Made by a program: the position numbers and the translations under genes. Shown in pieces: positions 1 to 8,318 of a DNA stretch of 26,674 nucleotides. Each line of letters opens with the position of its first letter. Within the stretch, counting starts at the first letter, position 1. This DNA comes from a virus: positions 1 through 26,674 of IMG/VR virus record IMGVR_UViG_3300024264_000149; one strand, written 5' to 3'. Under the pieces are notes generated by a model, which was given only the letters and a program-made list of their open reading frames with translations, was not told the DNA's origin and searched no databases.

Positions 1-637
1 CTTTTACAGAGCCTGTGCCGCTTAGTGTTAGGTTGACAAATGCAGGGCTGTCAGTAGTGGCTACGCCTTGATCTAATGCTTTAACAGATGCTTCGCTAGT
101 CAACTCGCTGTCCATCAGCGCACCAGCGGCTGTGACGTTAGCTGTGTCTGTAACGTCTGCACTGGCCTCTATGCCATCTAGCTTAGTGTTATCAGCAGAA
201 GTAAAGTTTATTTCAGTTAGCCCACCATCCCCAACACTGTATGTTGTGTTAGTGCTAGTAATTGTAAAGTTCGGATAAGTTCCTGAGATGCTGGTAGCGC
301 CAGCGCCAGTCAACACAACCGTCTGATCCGGCGCCGTGTTGGCAAACTCTGTCCCTGTCAGGCTAAGCCCAGATCCAGCAGTGTAAGTCGTATTAGAATC
401 ATCGGTCCAGATAGCGTTAGCGCCTGCACCCTGAGACTTTAAGACCTGCCCTGCTGTACCAGTTGACCCGCCAAAACTAGCAGTCCCTGTGAAAGAGGCA
501 TTCTGGAGGTTCGCAGAGCCGCTTAAAAGCCCGTCTAAGGCCGTTAAGTTAGCATTGAGCTTAGTACCCCACGTTCCGTCAGAACCGTCTATTTCGGGCA
601 ATACAAAGCTATATACGGGGGTAGTAGTGTCAGACAT
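1..637 (-). CDS. Tail fibre/tail protein, 3'-truncated by window edge
   Basis: I translated the minus strand from the ATG at 637 to base 1 and found no stop, so at least 212 residues are encoded and the C-terminus lies outside the window. The protein begins MSDTTTPVYSFVLPEIDG and has the Gly/Thr/Asn/Ser-rich, low-complexity beta composition of phage tail fibres. It contains two stretches I know from many phage fibres: GTAGQVLKSQGAGANAIW near residue 60 and NTKLDGIEASADVTDTANVT near residue 150. The start overlaps the stop of the upstream tail gene by one base (TAATG), so translation is probably coupled. Its first 40 residues resemble the start of that upstream protein (YSF.LP.., TWG..LNAN...LD.LL), suggesting a shared virion-attachment module. 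The receptor-binding end, if present, is not visible. Confidence 0.8.
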   Translation of the reverse strand, partial: MSDTTTPVYSFVLPEIDGSDGTWGTKLNANLTALDGLLSGSANLQNASFTGTASFGGSTGTAGQVLKSQGAGANAIWTDDSNTTYTAGSGLSLTGTEFANTAPDQTVVLTGAGATSISGTYPNFTITSTNTTYSVGDGGLTEINFTSADNTKLDGIEASADVTDTANVTAAGALMDSELTSEASVKALDQGVATTDSPAFVNLTLSGTGSVK

Positions 638-1470
638 TACAGTGCAGTCCTTTTCCAGCGATAAACCACGACATATGGTTGAAGGTTATTGTGGGCGGCA
701 TCGTCACCCTCGTACTTACTGTAGGATGTACTCCAGCCATCATCGTCCGTACCGCCACCAAAAGTTCCCGGCCCTATGTTGTTCTGTACAGCAGTCCATC
801 CTGAAGGGCGAGAGCTGCTAGAAGAGCCACCATGCAGCGTAATGTGTCGGTGCTCTGGCATCTCGTTGACAGTAAGGGTGTGCGTTTTAGATCCGCCTGT
901 TTCACCGTTCCCGTCAAACTCAGATTGAGAGCTGTCTTGGCCAACCGTTACCCGCCCGTTGCCAAACCTTGCCCAAGTGCCGCGACTAAACGTGGTGCCC
1001 GGATTCTCCGAGATTGTAGTTTCGTACAGGCAACCTACCGGATAAATGAGGTCTATAATTTGATCGTTGGTTATTCCACCTGATGTTGCAATCGAGACAT
1101 TACCCGAGCCATCAATGCTAGTGCTGCCGGTAATAGTCCCTGTCAGAGAGATAGTGCGAGCAGTAGCCCATTTTGTTGCGGTGTCTGCGTTGCCAGTTAC
1201 GTTGCCAGTCACATTGCCTGTCACATTGCCCGTGAGAGCTCCTGTAACGCCACCAGAGGCCGATACGGTAGTAAAGGCACCCGTTGATGCAGCATTAGCG
1301 CCAATCGCTGTACCGTCAATTGAGCCGCTGTTTATATCAATGCCAGTAACCGGCTGATCTCCACCTAAAAGGTCATCCAGCTTTTCTGTGTTGGCGTTTA
1401 GATCTCCGCCCCAAGTATTGAGGTTTGCCCCAACCGTTGGTACTTCAAAAGAATAATTTGTTGTAGCCAT
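637..1470 (-). CDS. Tail fibre protein with C-terminal tail-collar domain
   Basis: This 277-aa structural protein starts MATTNYSFEVPTVGANLNTWG. Its middle holds tandem GNVT tetrapeptides (residues about 78-95), a low-complexity element common in trimeric phage fibres. The C-terminal half matches the phage tail-collar pattern: DLIYPVGCLYET, then GTWARFGNGRVTVG, then LTVNEMPEHRH and finally HNNLQPYVVVYRWKR. Collar domains lie at the tip or base of tail fibres and in microcystin-dependent proteins. The gene follows the 94-aa tail gene and overlaps the next fibre gene by one base. It is likely part of the late tail operon starting at 2787. The collar assignment is from motif recognition; the position in the virion is inferred. 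Confidence 0.8.
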   Translation of the reverse strand: MATTNYSFEVPTVGANLNTWGGDLNANTEKLDDLLGGDQPVTGIDINSGSIDGTAIGANAASTGAFTTVSASGGVTGALTGNVTGNVTGNVTGNADTATKWATARTISLTGTITGSTSIDGSGNVSIATSGGITNDQIIDLIYPVGCLYETTISENPGTTFSRGTWARFGNGRVTVGQDSSQSEFDGNGETGGSKTHTLTVNEMPEHRHITLHGGSSSSSRPSGWTAVQNNIGPGTFGGGTDDDGWSTSYSKYEGDDAAHNNLQPYVVVYRWKRTAL

Positions 1471-1481
1471 TTAATTTGTCC

Positions 1482-1766
1482 TCAAGTCCTAGTATCTTGC
1501 CAGTCTGCATCTGACGCTGTTTGATCTGTCCACACTGCCGGGTTAAGTGATGCATCTTGCCACGTTGCCGGGTTCAATGGTGTTGTATCCCAGATGTTGA
1601 TTAGGTTAGCCGTCATCAGCGACTGAGTAACCGAGTCAGCAAATATTCTTACCAGCTTGCGCAAAAACATTGTTGTGGCGCTAGAGCTGCTAGAGGCCAA
1701 GTACATATTGGGCGAGCCCTCAGTACCATATACCCCGTAGCTGTAATAAAACTGCCCGTACTTCAT
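1482..1766 (-). CDS. Small tail-associated protein with Trp repeats, function unknown
   Basis: This 94-aa ORF lies between two recognisable virion genes and overlaps the start-side neighbour by four bases (ATGA-type), which supports its being real. Its N-terminal half is Tyr/Ser-rich. Residues about 58-94 hold three related segments, LNPATWQDAS, LNPAVWTDQT and ASDADWQDT, each with a Trp followed one residue later by Asp. I do not recognise a named family. By position it is probably a small structural component or assembly factor of the tail. Confidence 0.7.
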   Translation of the reverse strand: MKYGQFYYSYGVYGTEGSPNMYLASSSSSATTMFLRKLVRIFADSVTQSLMTANLINIWDTTPLNPATWQDASLNPAVWTDQTASDADWQDTRT

Positions 1767-2134
1767 GTCAGAGTCACATCTATATCGCCTATCGAGAAGC
1801 GAATAATATCACCAGTGACAATATCTCTACTTGTTTGCAGTCCGGTTGAAATCAACATATTTCCGCCACTTATAGCGTCATGGATCGCAGCATAGTTGAT
1901 AATGCCCCAGTCTGAGCCAGCGTTGTATTCCACGTTATTTGTGTTAGTGCCTGCCGAGGCCGTTACAGAAAAAGACGCGGATTGGCGAGCATACCCGGTC
2001 CCGGTAGTTTCGGTCCCGCCATTTAGCGGATCTCCTGCATATAAAGCCACATAGACCGTGGTAGGCGAGGTATAAGCCGTATTGGTCAAAACATGGCCCA
2101 GCAGTTTATTCTCTAGATAGGGGGTGAAGCTCAT
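1763..2134 (-). CDS. Beta-rich virion structural protein
   Basis: This 123-aa protein begins MSFTPYLENKLLGHVL and continues with VYVALYAGDPLNGGTE, GYARQSASF, then GGNMLISTGL and IRFSIGDIDVTLT. The pattern is a short alpha-helical start, then 'vyvaLy..dP.......E.....YaRq...f', and a C-terminal beta strand ending in TLT. I recognise it as a widespread phage virion protein (Gp80-like or tail/decorator type), although its exact role is not settled. It overlaps both neighbours by four bases, so the adaptor, this gene and the 94-aa gene are translationally coupled. Confidence 0.7.
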   Translation of the reverse strand: MSFTPYLENKLLGHVLTNTAYTSPTTVYVALYAGDPLNGGTETTGTGYARQSASFSVTASAGTNTNNVEYNAGSDWGIINYAAIHDAISGGNMLISTGLQTSRDIVTGDIIRFSIGDIDVTLT

Positions 2135-2787
2135 TGCATTCTCCAGTAATTTGCAGACCTGCTTGTATCGAGACCCTTAACGCGCATTCCTAGACCTGTG
2201 CCTGAGTATTTAGCGCTGTCTGACTCCTCATTCAGTCTCTTGACCGCTGCACTGTATAATTGTGCCCATACAGCCACCCTAGCGTCTTCTGCAAGGTAAG
2301 GGGCCGAGTGGAGAAGGCTACCGTATAGGTAAACGTCAGGGGCCGTAGACATCAACCAGTTGGTTGTAGCGGTGTCTGACAGTGCGGGTATTTTCTGCAG
2401 GTAAACCAACTCTGTGCTGGCATTGCTATCAGGTGAGGGGAATACCTCAAACTGGTCCTCAATGTGTCGATAGAACCGGGGCTCACCAGCAACATTGTCA
2501 CTGCTGGCTCTGCGCTCATCCATTGCTGCTGTGCTTAGAAACTGCAGGGGTCTGGTGCCATTACCCAGTATGGTAAAGCGGATAGTCTCCACCCAATCAC
2601 TTGGACGGGTCAAATACTGATCGTTCAGGGTAGCCGTTGCCCGGTTCTCCATCTGCCAGTGGCGTACATCACGGGCCATTTGAGCCTCTGCCAGACTGAT
2701 AAATGTCGGTATTACTGCGGTCAGGTCTTGACGGTTAAGAAAGTCCGCCATACTGGCCTTCAGCTCTGTGTAATTTGTTAGTGCCAT
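2131..2787 (-). CDS. Head-tail adaptor protein (SU10 adaptor-like)
   Basis: This 218-aa protein has the pattern of the phage adaptor family that docks under the portal, SU10-type, with a role like P22 gp4. It opens with NYTELKASMADFLNR and has an acidic-helix segment FISLAEAQMARDVRHWQM, then the small-domain segments YLTRPSDWVETIRF, EPRFYRHIEDQFEVFPSP and ELVYLQKIPALSD. The long C-terminal helices end in RVKGLDTSRSANYWRMQ. It is the first gene of the tail cluster. An SD (CGGAG) lies a few bases before the ATG, and a -10-like TGTTAAAAT lies upstream. Its presence agrees with the P22-type portal and SU10-type capsid elsewhere in the window. Confidence 0.8.
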   Translation of the reverse strand: MALTNYTELKASMADFLNRQDLTAVIPTFISLAEAQMARDVRHWQMENRATATLNDQYLTRPSDWVETIRFTILGNGTRPLQFLSTAAMDERRASSDNVAGEPRFYRHIEDQFEVFPSPDSNASTELVYLQKIPALSDTATTNWLMSTAPDVYLYGSLLHSAPYLAEDARVAVWAQLYSAAVKRLNEESDSAKYSGTGLGMRVKGLDTSRSANYWRMQ

Positions 2788-2805
2788 TATCTACTCCGAT
2801 TATTG

Positions 2806-2818
2806 GCCGATTTTAACA
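2806..2818 (-). promoter_or_regulatory. Extended -10 promoter for the tail genes
   Basis: On the minus strand the sequence reads TGTTAAAATCGGCC: an extended -10 (TGn) with TAAAAT at 2810-2815 and a CGGCC discriminator. The discriminator matches that of the promoter at 7011-7024. No clear -35 is seen. An SD and the ATG at 2787 follow downstream. Confidence 0.5.
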
Positions 2819-2844
2819 TTATTTTCATCCTAGCGCTTGATTGG

Positions 2845-2853
2845 TGCTATAAT
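2845..2853 (+). promoter_or_regulatory. Extended -10 promoter for the plus-strand gene at 2906
   Basis: TGCTATAAT has a perfect -10 hexamer at 2848-2853 preceded by TGn. It is about 52 bases upstream of the ATG at 2906 and diverges from the tail-gene promoter. No good -35 is visible, as is common for extended -10 promoters. Confidence 0.55.
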
Positions 2854-2905
2854 ATCTGCGCGATTTAATCCTACTTGCGGCATACAGCTAAACAGGAGAC
2901 TACTA

Positions 2906-3097
2906 ATGCCATATAAAGATGTAACCTACGACAACGGCGCAACTGAGCGCTTTTACTACGATGAAACCCCCTATGAGGAGGCTAAGCGCATGGCCAGAAT
3001 AAACCGTGTTGCTAAATTCCCGTCAGCAAACCACCGCTCGTCTGTGAATCGTCAGACTTCATCTGAGAAATCACAGCAGGGGACAAAACGCCCATAA
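2906..3097 (+). CDS. Isolated plus-strand small protein (moron-like), unknown function
   Basis: This 63-aa ORF starts MPYKDVTYDNGATERFYYD. I chose the ATG at 2906 over an upstream in-frame one at 2837 because a good SD (AGGAGA, 2894-2899) sits six bases before it, and because the promoter lies downstream of 2837. It is the only plus-strand gene among the leftward late genes and has its own promoter, the usual form of a moron. The N-terminal half is acidic/aromatic and the C-terminus basic and Ser/Lys-rich. Its last 86 bases overlap the end of the 1324-aa gene on the other strand. No family is recognised. The gene could be shorter in effect if the overlap is selected for the other protein. Confidence 0.6.
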   Translation: MPYKDVTYDNGATERFYYDETPYEEAKRMARINRVAKFPSANHRSSVNRQTSSEKSQQGTKRP

Positions 3098-6000
3098 CTG
3101 TAGCTGGCAATAATGCTTTATTTTTAAGCGCGAGCCGTAGGCCTGAAATACCTTTTTCTATTAGTATTTTTCTTGCGGTTCGCACATCTTCTCTTTGTGG
3201 TAAATTCATTGCATCATCCCGGCTTATGTTTGCCAGTGCTTTGCGTTGCAATGCAGGCTCGACATTCAAGGCAAATGTAGGATTCTCATCGAGCTTGTCT
3301 AAAAATTGTTTAGTTGCCGCCCCTGAACCTTCACCCGCTTGCCATGCGCTTTCGTAGTCTTCATATCCAGTTTGTATTTTTGTCCTAGAAAATGGCGCTC
3401 CCGTTAACTCCTGTATCTCTTTACCCAAGTCTCCCTTGAGCTCTTTACCTAAAGACGAGCCAGTGCGCTCTGCACCTATGGGCGTATAAATATCGCTAAT
3501 AAAATTCACACCCTTGCCCGTATCGACTGCAAAAAAACCATAATTTTCGGCTAGTGCGCTTAGCTCTGCCATTTTCTCTGGTTTAGGTGACTGGTCAAGA
3601 TCGACTGTAATCCCGGTTCGCTCAGAAACCTTTGTCTGGCTATCAGGTATTACGCGGTGATATGCGCCTGCATTTTGCACATCAATATATGCCCGGCTCG
3701 ACTCGCCAATATCTAATAATCGCGCCTCTGTAGGTATTATTTCTCCGCCGCTTGACTGCACTAATGGCCTTGCCACCTTACCCGGATTAATTTCTAATAT
3801 TCCGGTTGATTGAGGCGTATACGCTCCCACCATCGTTTCTGTAGGTTCTGCAAGTAGTCCGCCGCTTGAATACAAATCATCAATACCCTTAGAGCTCATC
3901 CAACTGGCAACATCCTCAAACTCTTGGCGCTTATCATACGGTAGTCCTAACAGGCCCTCGAGCTGACCAGTGCCTGCGCCGGGTGCCTGCTCGTAGGTAG
4001 CATTGACAGCGTATTTATCTGCAAAGTCTCCATAGTGTGTCGCGGCATCTTCTCCAACAATATCACCCGCCCTGATCTTAGCGCCTGACCATGCCGCCGC
4101 TTGCGTGTTCAAATTATCCCAGTCTGTCCTGCCGTCTAGCTTCATTTGATTTAAACGATCTTGGATGACCAGCATGTTTTCATCCATAAAAGCGTGTTGC
4201 TGAGGGCTAAACCCTGCGTCCCACGGCTTTCCATTAGGGTGAGTGTACCCAAACGCCCTACCCTGCCAAATGTCGTTTACAGCCGTGTCTGCCTGCTCCG
4301 GGTTCCAAGACACGCTTAAATTGTCTGCAAATGGTTGCCGCTTAGGCCCCAGTCGAGAGCGCTCACCAGATAAAGCATCTTCGATCAGTGGGCTCTGGTT
4401 GCCGGGGAATCGGCCAGTTTCCACAGGTAGTCCTGCGGCTTTTTGGTTTATTCCTTTTATGGCAAACCCAAGGTTGCTGTCTACGTTGGTCCCCTGAGAG
4501 GTTATTCCAATTGCATCTGCAACACCTTGTCGCTGACCCGGCGGGCTGACTTGATCGATCCAATTGCTACTGTCCTGATACCAATCTGCGCCAGCTTGAC
4601 CTAGCTCAACATCATTTATGTATGACGCAATCATGGCCTCTACCTTCTCTGGAGTGTCTACCCCTGCAGGGCCTCCAATATACTGCCCGGTGGTTGCCAC
4701 TCTTTCTCCAGACTTGCCTACGCCCTCACGGCCTACTTTGGTCAATAGCCCATCTATTTCTGAAGCCATAGACTCTACATCAAAATCATCACCTTTTTTT
4801 GCTAATTTCTTTATAGACTTTGAAAGGCCGGGGCCAACCGCAGGTATAGCTGCCATTAGGGTAGCTGTGCCGTTGATGACCATGCCCAGCGTGTCGCCTG
4901 ACTGTTTTGCATCCTCATAGTCGGTTAGCGCAGTAAGAACGCCCACCGGAGTAAAATCTACAACGGCAGATAAATTGCGAGCCCTTCTGTAATCCTCTCT
5001 GCCTCCCCCAAGCATCTCACCTAAATAACCTTCATAGGTTTTTCTTATGCCGGGATCAACCCCCTCAATATAGCCAACCCCCGACTGCGCTATCTCTTTA
5101 TCACGCTCAGTTATGCCGAAACTATCTACGATCTGATTAACCCGGTCTTGCGGAGACTGGGAAATGCCGTAATCGCTGGCCATATATCCTGCACCCAATA
5201 ATCCCGCAACACCCGCCGCATCAGAAAGGCTGGAGGCGTCTGACCGGAAGTTAGGCAGGTCTGACCGGAAGTTAGGCAGGTCTAAGACCGCAAGATCATT
5301 AAATAGCTCATCGTCACTGCCAGCCCTAAAGATCTGCTGGCTTCTAGGCTCAAATACATCCTCTGAAAACTCCAAGGGAGTTTGCTTTAGAAAATCAGGG
5401 CTCATCCTATCTCTGGTTTCAACATTTCTTGCCTCAACCTCGCCCATCGATCCTCTGTACATTCCGTAGGGAGAGCGTGCTCCAGCCTCGCCTACTGTGT
5501 CAGCATTGAACCTGTCAGCAATTTGCTTTTCGACCTTTAGGCGCTCTAGCTCATTTAGCTCCTTGATAGACATAGAGCCCTGACCCACTTCGTTACTTTT
5601 TGCTTCAAGCTCTTGTAGTCTTTTGCTTCCAGCCGGAGTTGGTCCAACACCACCATAAAACGCATCCCTGATTTTTTCTTCTTCTTTGAAGTTTCTGGCA
5701 GAGCCCCCAGACGCAAAGCCTTCGCGGTCCTGTATGGCATGCTGCAGCTCATGCAAGACGGTTGCTCTTTGCTCAGCCGGTGAGCTCTTACCGCTAATAA
5801 CAATTACTTCAGGCTGCCACTCGCCATTACTACCTAAGTGGCCCTCTCTGTGAAACCCTGTATCTGCCGGCATATTGCCATCAACAATAAACCCGATGTC
5901 ACCTAAAGGCCCGTAAGTGCCCCTAGATCCATACTCTTCAATCTCACCATCCATATCCCTAACGGTGGGTTTTCTGCCGCCTTTCTCATATTGAGACAGC

Positions 6001-6986
6001 AATTCTGGGTCATCAACAATGTCAGCAATAGTCCCAGTGTAATACTGCCTTCCCTCTTCAATTTCAGGGATGTTGAGTTTTGTCTCAGTGTTAGGCAGCT
6101 CTGTTCTCCACTGTCCGTCAGCCCCAATCTCCCAGCCGGTACGACTGCGGATGCCTATCTCATCCACGCCCTCGTTTGCCATCTTCTTGGCCATCCCCAG
6201 CAGGTCTTGCCGTCCAGCACCAAGTTTGGATAAAGGCCCTAAAATGCTCGCATCACTCTCTTCGCTCATTCCTGCACCGAGCAGTCCCGCCATAGCGACT
6301 GGTGCGGCCTGACGTATTGATATGTTGTTATACACTGGATGCTTTTTGCCTCGCATCTCGATCTCGCCAACCTTATCACCTAAGCTTACATGGCCCTTTC
6401 TTGTTGGCTTGAGTCTAGGCTCACTGGCTTCATTAGGATACCTAGCCAGCTCCACACCTTCTGGGAAATCAGTGTTTAACGTGTAATAGTGGCCCTTTCC
6501 GTCATTGACAGAGACAATGGGGAAGCCGCCATCTGGGTCTGGATCATAGCCTTCAGGAGCCTGAGTCCATTGCCATCCTGTCTTTTTCTTTGCTAGATTT
6601 GTTTTAATTTTTCGTCCGGGTCCTTTTGCGTCAGGGATGTTTGTGGCTTGCGTAGGCGCAACCTGAAACTTTGGCTTCCCATCAGGTCCAACGCCTAGTT
6701 GTGCGCTCGACGGGTATTCTCCGGTAATGTCTTTGGGCCCATCAGGTCCCATCTCTAAGTATCTGCCTCCGGGAGTTTGCCCGAACGGCTCTAGAAAGGG
6801 CTTATATGCCTTATCAGCAGGGTCAAACATTCTCTGAGGTGCAGGGAATACGTTTCGTAGCAATCCAGCAGTACCAGCGCTTGCATCTTCAGTAATCTGG
6901 TTAACAGGTTGTGTTGCCTGTCCCAGCAAGCCAGAAACCTCTTCTACGATCTCCCTAGCCCTATCCCTAAAAAACCGCTTTGCCAT
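3012..6986 (-). CDS. Giant polyvalent-type virion protein with HExxH metallopeptidase-like domain
   Basis: This 1324-aa protein resembles the large polyvalent proteins of phages, which are thought to be packaged and delivered with DNA. Around residue 412 it has VLHELQHAIQDREGFASGG, an HExxH zinc-peptidase signature (H412, E413, H416). About 100 residues later comes GEVEARNVETRDRMSP (E518 is a candidate third ligand). This pair is typical of the polyvalent-associated LPD23-like domain. Hydrophobic segments lie near residues 228-240 (VAMAGLLGAGM), 590-602 (VAGLLGAGYMA) and 690-715, with another near the C-terminus. A seven-residue duplication, LPNFRSD twice, is encoded at 5239-5280. The start is supported by an SD (AAGGTGG) and a promoter at 7011-7024. 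Proteolytic activity and delivery into the host are inference; an internal virion or ejection role is an alternative. Confidence 0.75.
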   Translation of the reverse strand: MAKRFFRDRAREIVEEVSGLLGQATQPVNQITEDASAGTAGLLRNVFPAPQRMFDPADKAYKPFLEPFGQTPGGRYLEMGPDGPKDITGEYPSSAQLGVGPDGKPKFQVAPTQATNIPDAKGPGRKIKTNLAKKKTGWQWTQAPEGYDPDPDGGFPIVSVNDGKGHYYTLNTDFPEGVELARYPNEASEPRLKPTRKGHVSLGDKVGEIEMRGKKHPVYNNISIRQAAPVAMAGLLGAGMSEESDASILGPLSKLGAGRQDLLGMAKKMANEGVDEIGIRSRTGWEIGADGQWRTELPNTETKLNIPEIEEGRQYYTGTIADIVDDPELLSQYEKGGRKPTVRDMDGEIEEYGSRGTYGPLGDIGFIVDGNMPADTGFHREGHLGSNGEWQPEVIVISGKSSPAEQRATVLHELQHAIQDREGFASGGSARNFKEEEKIRDAFYGGVGPTPAGSKRLQELEAKSNEVGQGSMSIKELNELERLKVEKQIADRFNADTVGEAGARSPYGMYRGSMGEVEARNVETRDRMSPDFLKQTPLEFSEDVFEPRSQQIFRAGSDDELFNDLAVLDLPNFRSDLPNFRSDASSLSDAAGVAGLLGAGYMASDYGISQSPQDRVNQIVDSFGITERDKEIAQSGVGYIEGVDPGIRKTYEGYLGEMLGGGREDYRRARNLSAVVDFTPVGVLTALTDYEDAKQSGDTLGMVINGTATLMAAIPAVGPGLSKSIKKLAKKGDDFDVESMASEIDGLLTKVGREGVGKSGERVATTGQYIGGPAGVDTPEKVEAMIASYINDVELGQAGADWYQDSSNWIDQVSPPGQRQGVADAIGITSQGTNVDSNLGFAIKGINQKAAGLPVETGRFPGNQSPLIEDALSGERSRLGPKRQPFADNLSVSWNPEQADTAVNDIWQGRAFGYTHPNGKPWDAGFSPQQHAFMDENMLVIQDRLNQMKLDGRTDWDNLNTQAAAWSGAKIRAGDIVGEDAATHYGDFADKYAVNATYEQAPGAGTGQLEGLLGLPYDKRQEFEDVASWMSSKGIDDLYSSGGLLAEPTETMVGAYTPQSTGILEINPGKVARPLVQSSGGEIIPTEARLLDIGESSRAYIDVQNAGAYHRVIPDSQTKVSERTGITVDLDQSPKPEKMAELSALAENYGFFAVDTGKGVNFISDIYTPIGAERTGSSLGKELKGDLGKEIQELTGAPFSRTKIQTGYEDYESAWQAGEGSGAATKQFLDKLDENPTFALNVEPALQRKALANISRDDAMNLPQREDVRTARKILIEKGISGLRLALKNKALLPATVMGVLSPAVISQMKSDDSQTSGGLLTGI
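5239..5280 (-). repeat. Tandem 21-bp direct repeat, two copies
   Basis: The 21-base unit beginning TCTGACCGGAAGTTAGG occurs twice back to back (5239-5259 and 5260-5280). It keeps frame and duplicates LPNFRSD in the 1324-aa protein. Exact identity suggests a recent slippage event. Confidence 0.9.
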
Positions 6987-7010
6987 GGTGCCACCTTAAT
7001 TGATTGATGA

Positions 7011-7024
7011 GGCCGATTATACCA
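7011..7024 (-). promoter_or_regulatory. Extended -10 promoter upstream of the giant protein gene
   Basis: The minus strand reads TGGTATAATCGGCC, with a perfect TATAAT at 7016-7021 and TGn before it. It sits just after the large terminase stop (7029) and about 25 bases upstream of the ATG at 6986, leaving room for the SD. No -35 is apparent. The 11-mer TGGTATAATCG is shared with the promoters at 8904 and 17392. Confidence 0.6.
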
Positions 7025-7028
7025 CGTT

Positions 7029-8318
7029 TTAAACGATTCCCTGAAGGTTCCTTCTGATAGGGTCACCCCAGTCATTAAAGGGCCTGTAACCGACTGCTAG
7101 GTAGCGGAATGCGTCTGCACAGTGTGATGTCCAGTCGTGTAGCGGTTTGCCACGCCAGACCATGTTCTTGTCGTCATAGTCCCTGCGGTACTGCCTGAGA
7201 GCATCTACGCCACGCTCGCACTTCTTAAGATCGAACCAGCAGCGGCTAATCATGGTCCTAGCTGCCTGTATCCCGTCATCCACCGCCAGTTGAGGGGCAA
7301 TGGTTACCGGGCGCACTGCCAAGGTATCGAGGGTCTCCAGCCGTGACTTGCCTGTGCCCATCTCCCGGACCCGTACATCATGCGGTAGGATATGGCTCTC
7401 GTAATGGTAGCCCTTCTCAGCTAATACCCTTGCGTAGTGATCCAGACCCACGCCACTGCACTCATAGTAGTCAATAAGGCGCACCTCTTGCCCCACCATC
7501 TGCGCAAACCATATGGCAGTGCTGTCGCCTACCCCAAGGTCCCAAGCCGTTACAACGCCAACAGAGCGCTCGTATGGCACCTCACCAAGACGGCCTTCGT
7601 TGTTAACTGCACGCATTTCTTCAGCATAGAACGCGCCATCAGCATGGATCAGCATGTCGCCATTCCAGATATGGTCATACAGGTCTGGGCGCTTAGCCTT
7701 GTCATCCTTGCGCTCTTTGTCCAGCACATCAGGGAAGTAGGGATTGTCCTCCCAGTTCATCTGGATGATCTTGCTATCCTCTGGAGGGTCTAGCCTGAAT
7801 CGCCTGTGCGTAGCTGAGCGCTTTGTTTCCGGGTTCCACGTTACCCAGATCTCTGAGTCCTCTTCCCGGACAGTTGGTATTAGCTTCTGCCATGCGCTGT
7901 CAGACACTCCTTCAGCCTCGTCTACCCACGCTAGAATGATCCTAGCCTTTGACTTGATGCTGTCGAGGTTTCGCCTTAGACCAGCAAAGACATAGTTAAT
8001 ACGGCCATCACGGGACCTGACAAACTTCTCACCAATCTCGTAATACGCATTGAGCCAATCCACGCTGCGGATAGCTGACTTGATCTCTTCAAGGCTAGAC
8101 TCATCGAGAGAGTTGAGGTGCTCACGGGCACAGAGGATCTGGCCACTCTTTCCTGCCATCCCCCACTGGTAACCACGCACTGCAGTCATCAGGGCAAAGG
8201 ATCTGGTCTTGCCTGAACCACGGCCTCCAAAGGCTCCCCGGTATCTGGCGGACCCTTCAAAGATCGAGACTATCTTAGGTGGTAGGCGTATCTCAGCCTT
8301 AGTGGACGTCTTGGTCAT
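7029..8318 (-). CDS. terL: Large terminase subunit (packaging ATPase-nuclease)
   Basis: This 429-aa protein drives DNA into the procapsid at the portal and cuts the concatemer. It has the N-terminal ATPase: Walker A GGRGSGKT at residues 31-38, Walker B IILAWVDEAE with D133/E134, and a motif III-like VTWNPE near 159-164. The C-terminal RNase H-like nuclease has acidic residues D250 (VTAWDLGVGDSTA), D304 (LPHDV) and one near the end in HDWTSHCADAFRY. Length and motifs fit the PBSX-like Terminase_3 group. It overlaps the small-terminase gene by 20 bases. No SD is visible before its ATG, so it is probably translated by coupling to that gene. Confidence 0.93.
   Translation of the reverse strand: MTKTSTKAEIRLPPKIVSIFEGSARYRGAFGGRGSGKTRSFALMTAVRGYQWGMAGKSGQILCAREHLNSLDESSLEEIKSAIRSVDWLNAYYEIGEKFVRSRDGRINYVFAGLRRNLDSIKSKARIILAWVDEAEGVSDSAWQKLIPTVREEDSEIWVTWNPETKRSATHRRFRLDPPEDSKIIQMNWEDNPYFPDVLDKERKDDKAKRPDLYDHIWNGDMLIHADGAFYAEEMRAVNNEGRLGEVPYERSVGVVTAWDLGVGDSTAIWFAQMVGQEVRLIDYYECSGVGLDHYARVLAEKGYHYESHILPHDVRVREMGTGKSRLETLDTLAVRPVTIAPQLAVDDGIQAARTMISRCWFDLKKCERGVDALRQYRRDYDDKNMVWRGKPLHDWTSHCADAFRYLAVGYRPFNDWGDPIRRNLQGIV

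Noticed and set aside
1180-1250. CRISPR-like short repeats
   Set aside because: These are 12-base GNVT codon repeats inside a tail fibre gene, with no spacers.
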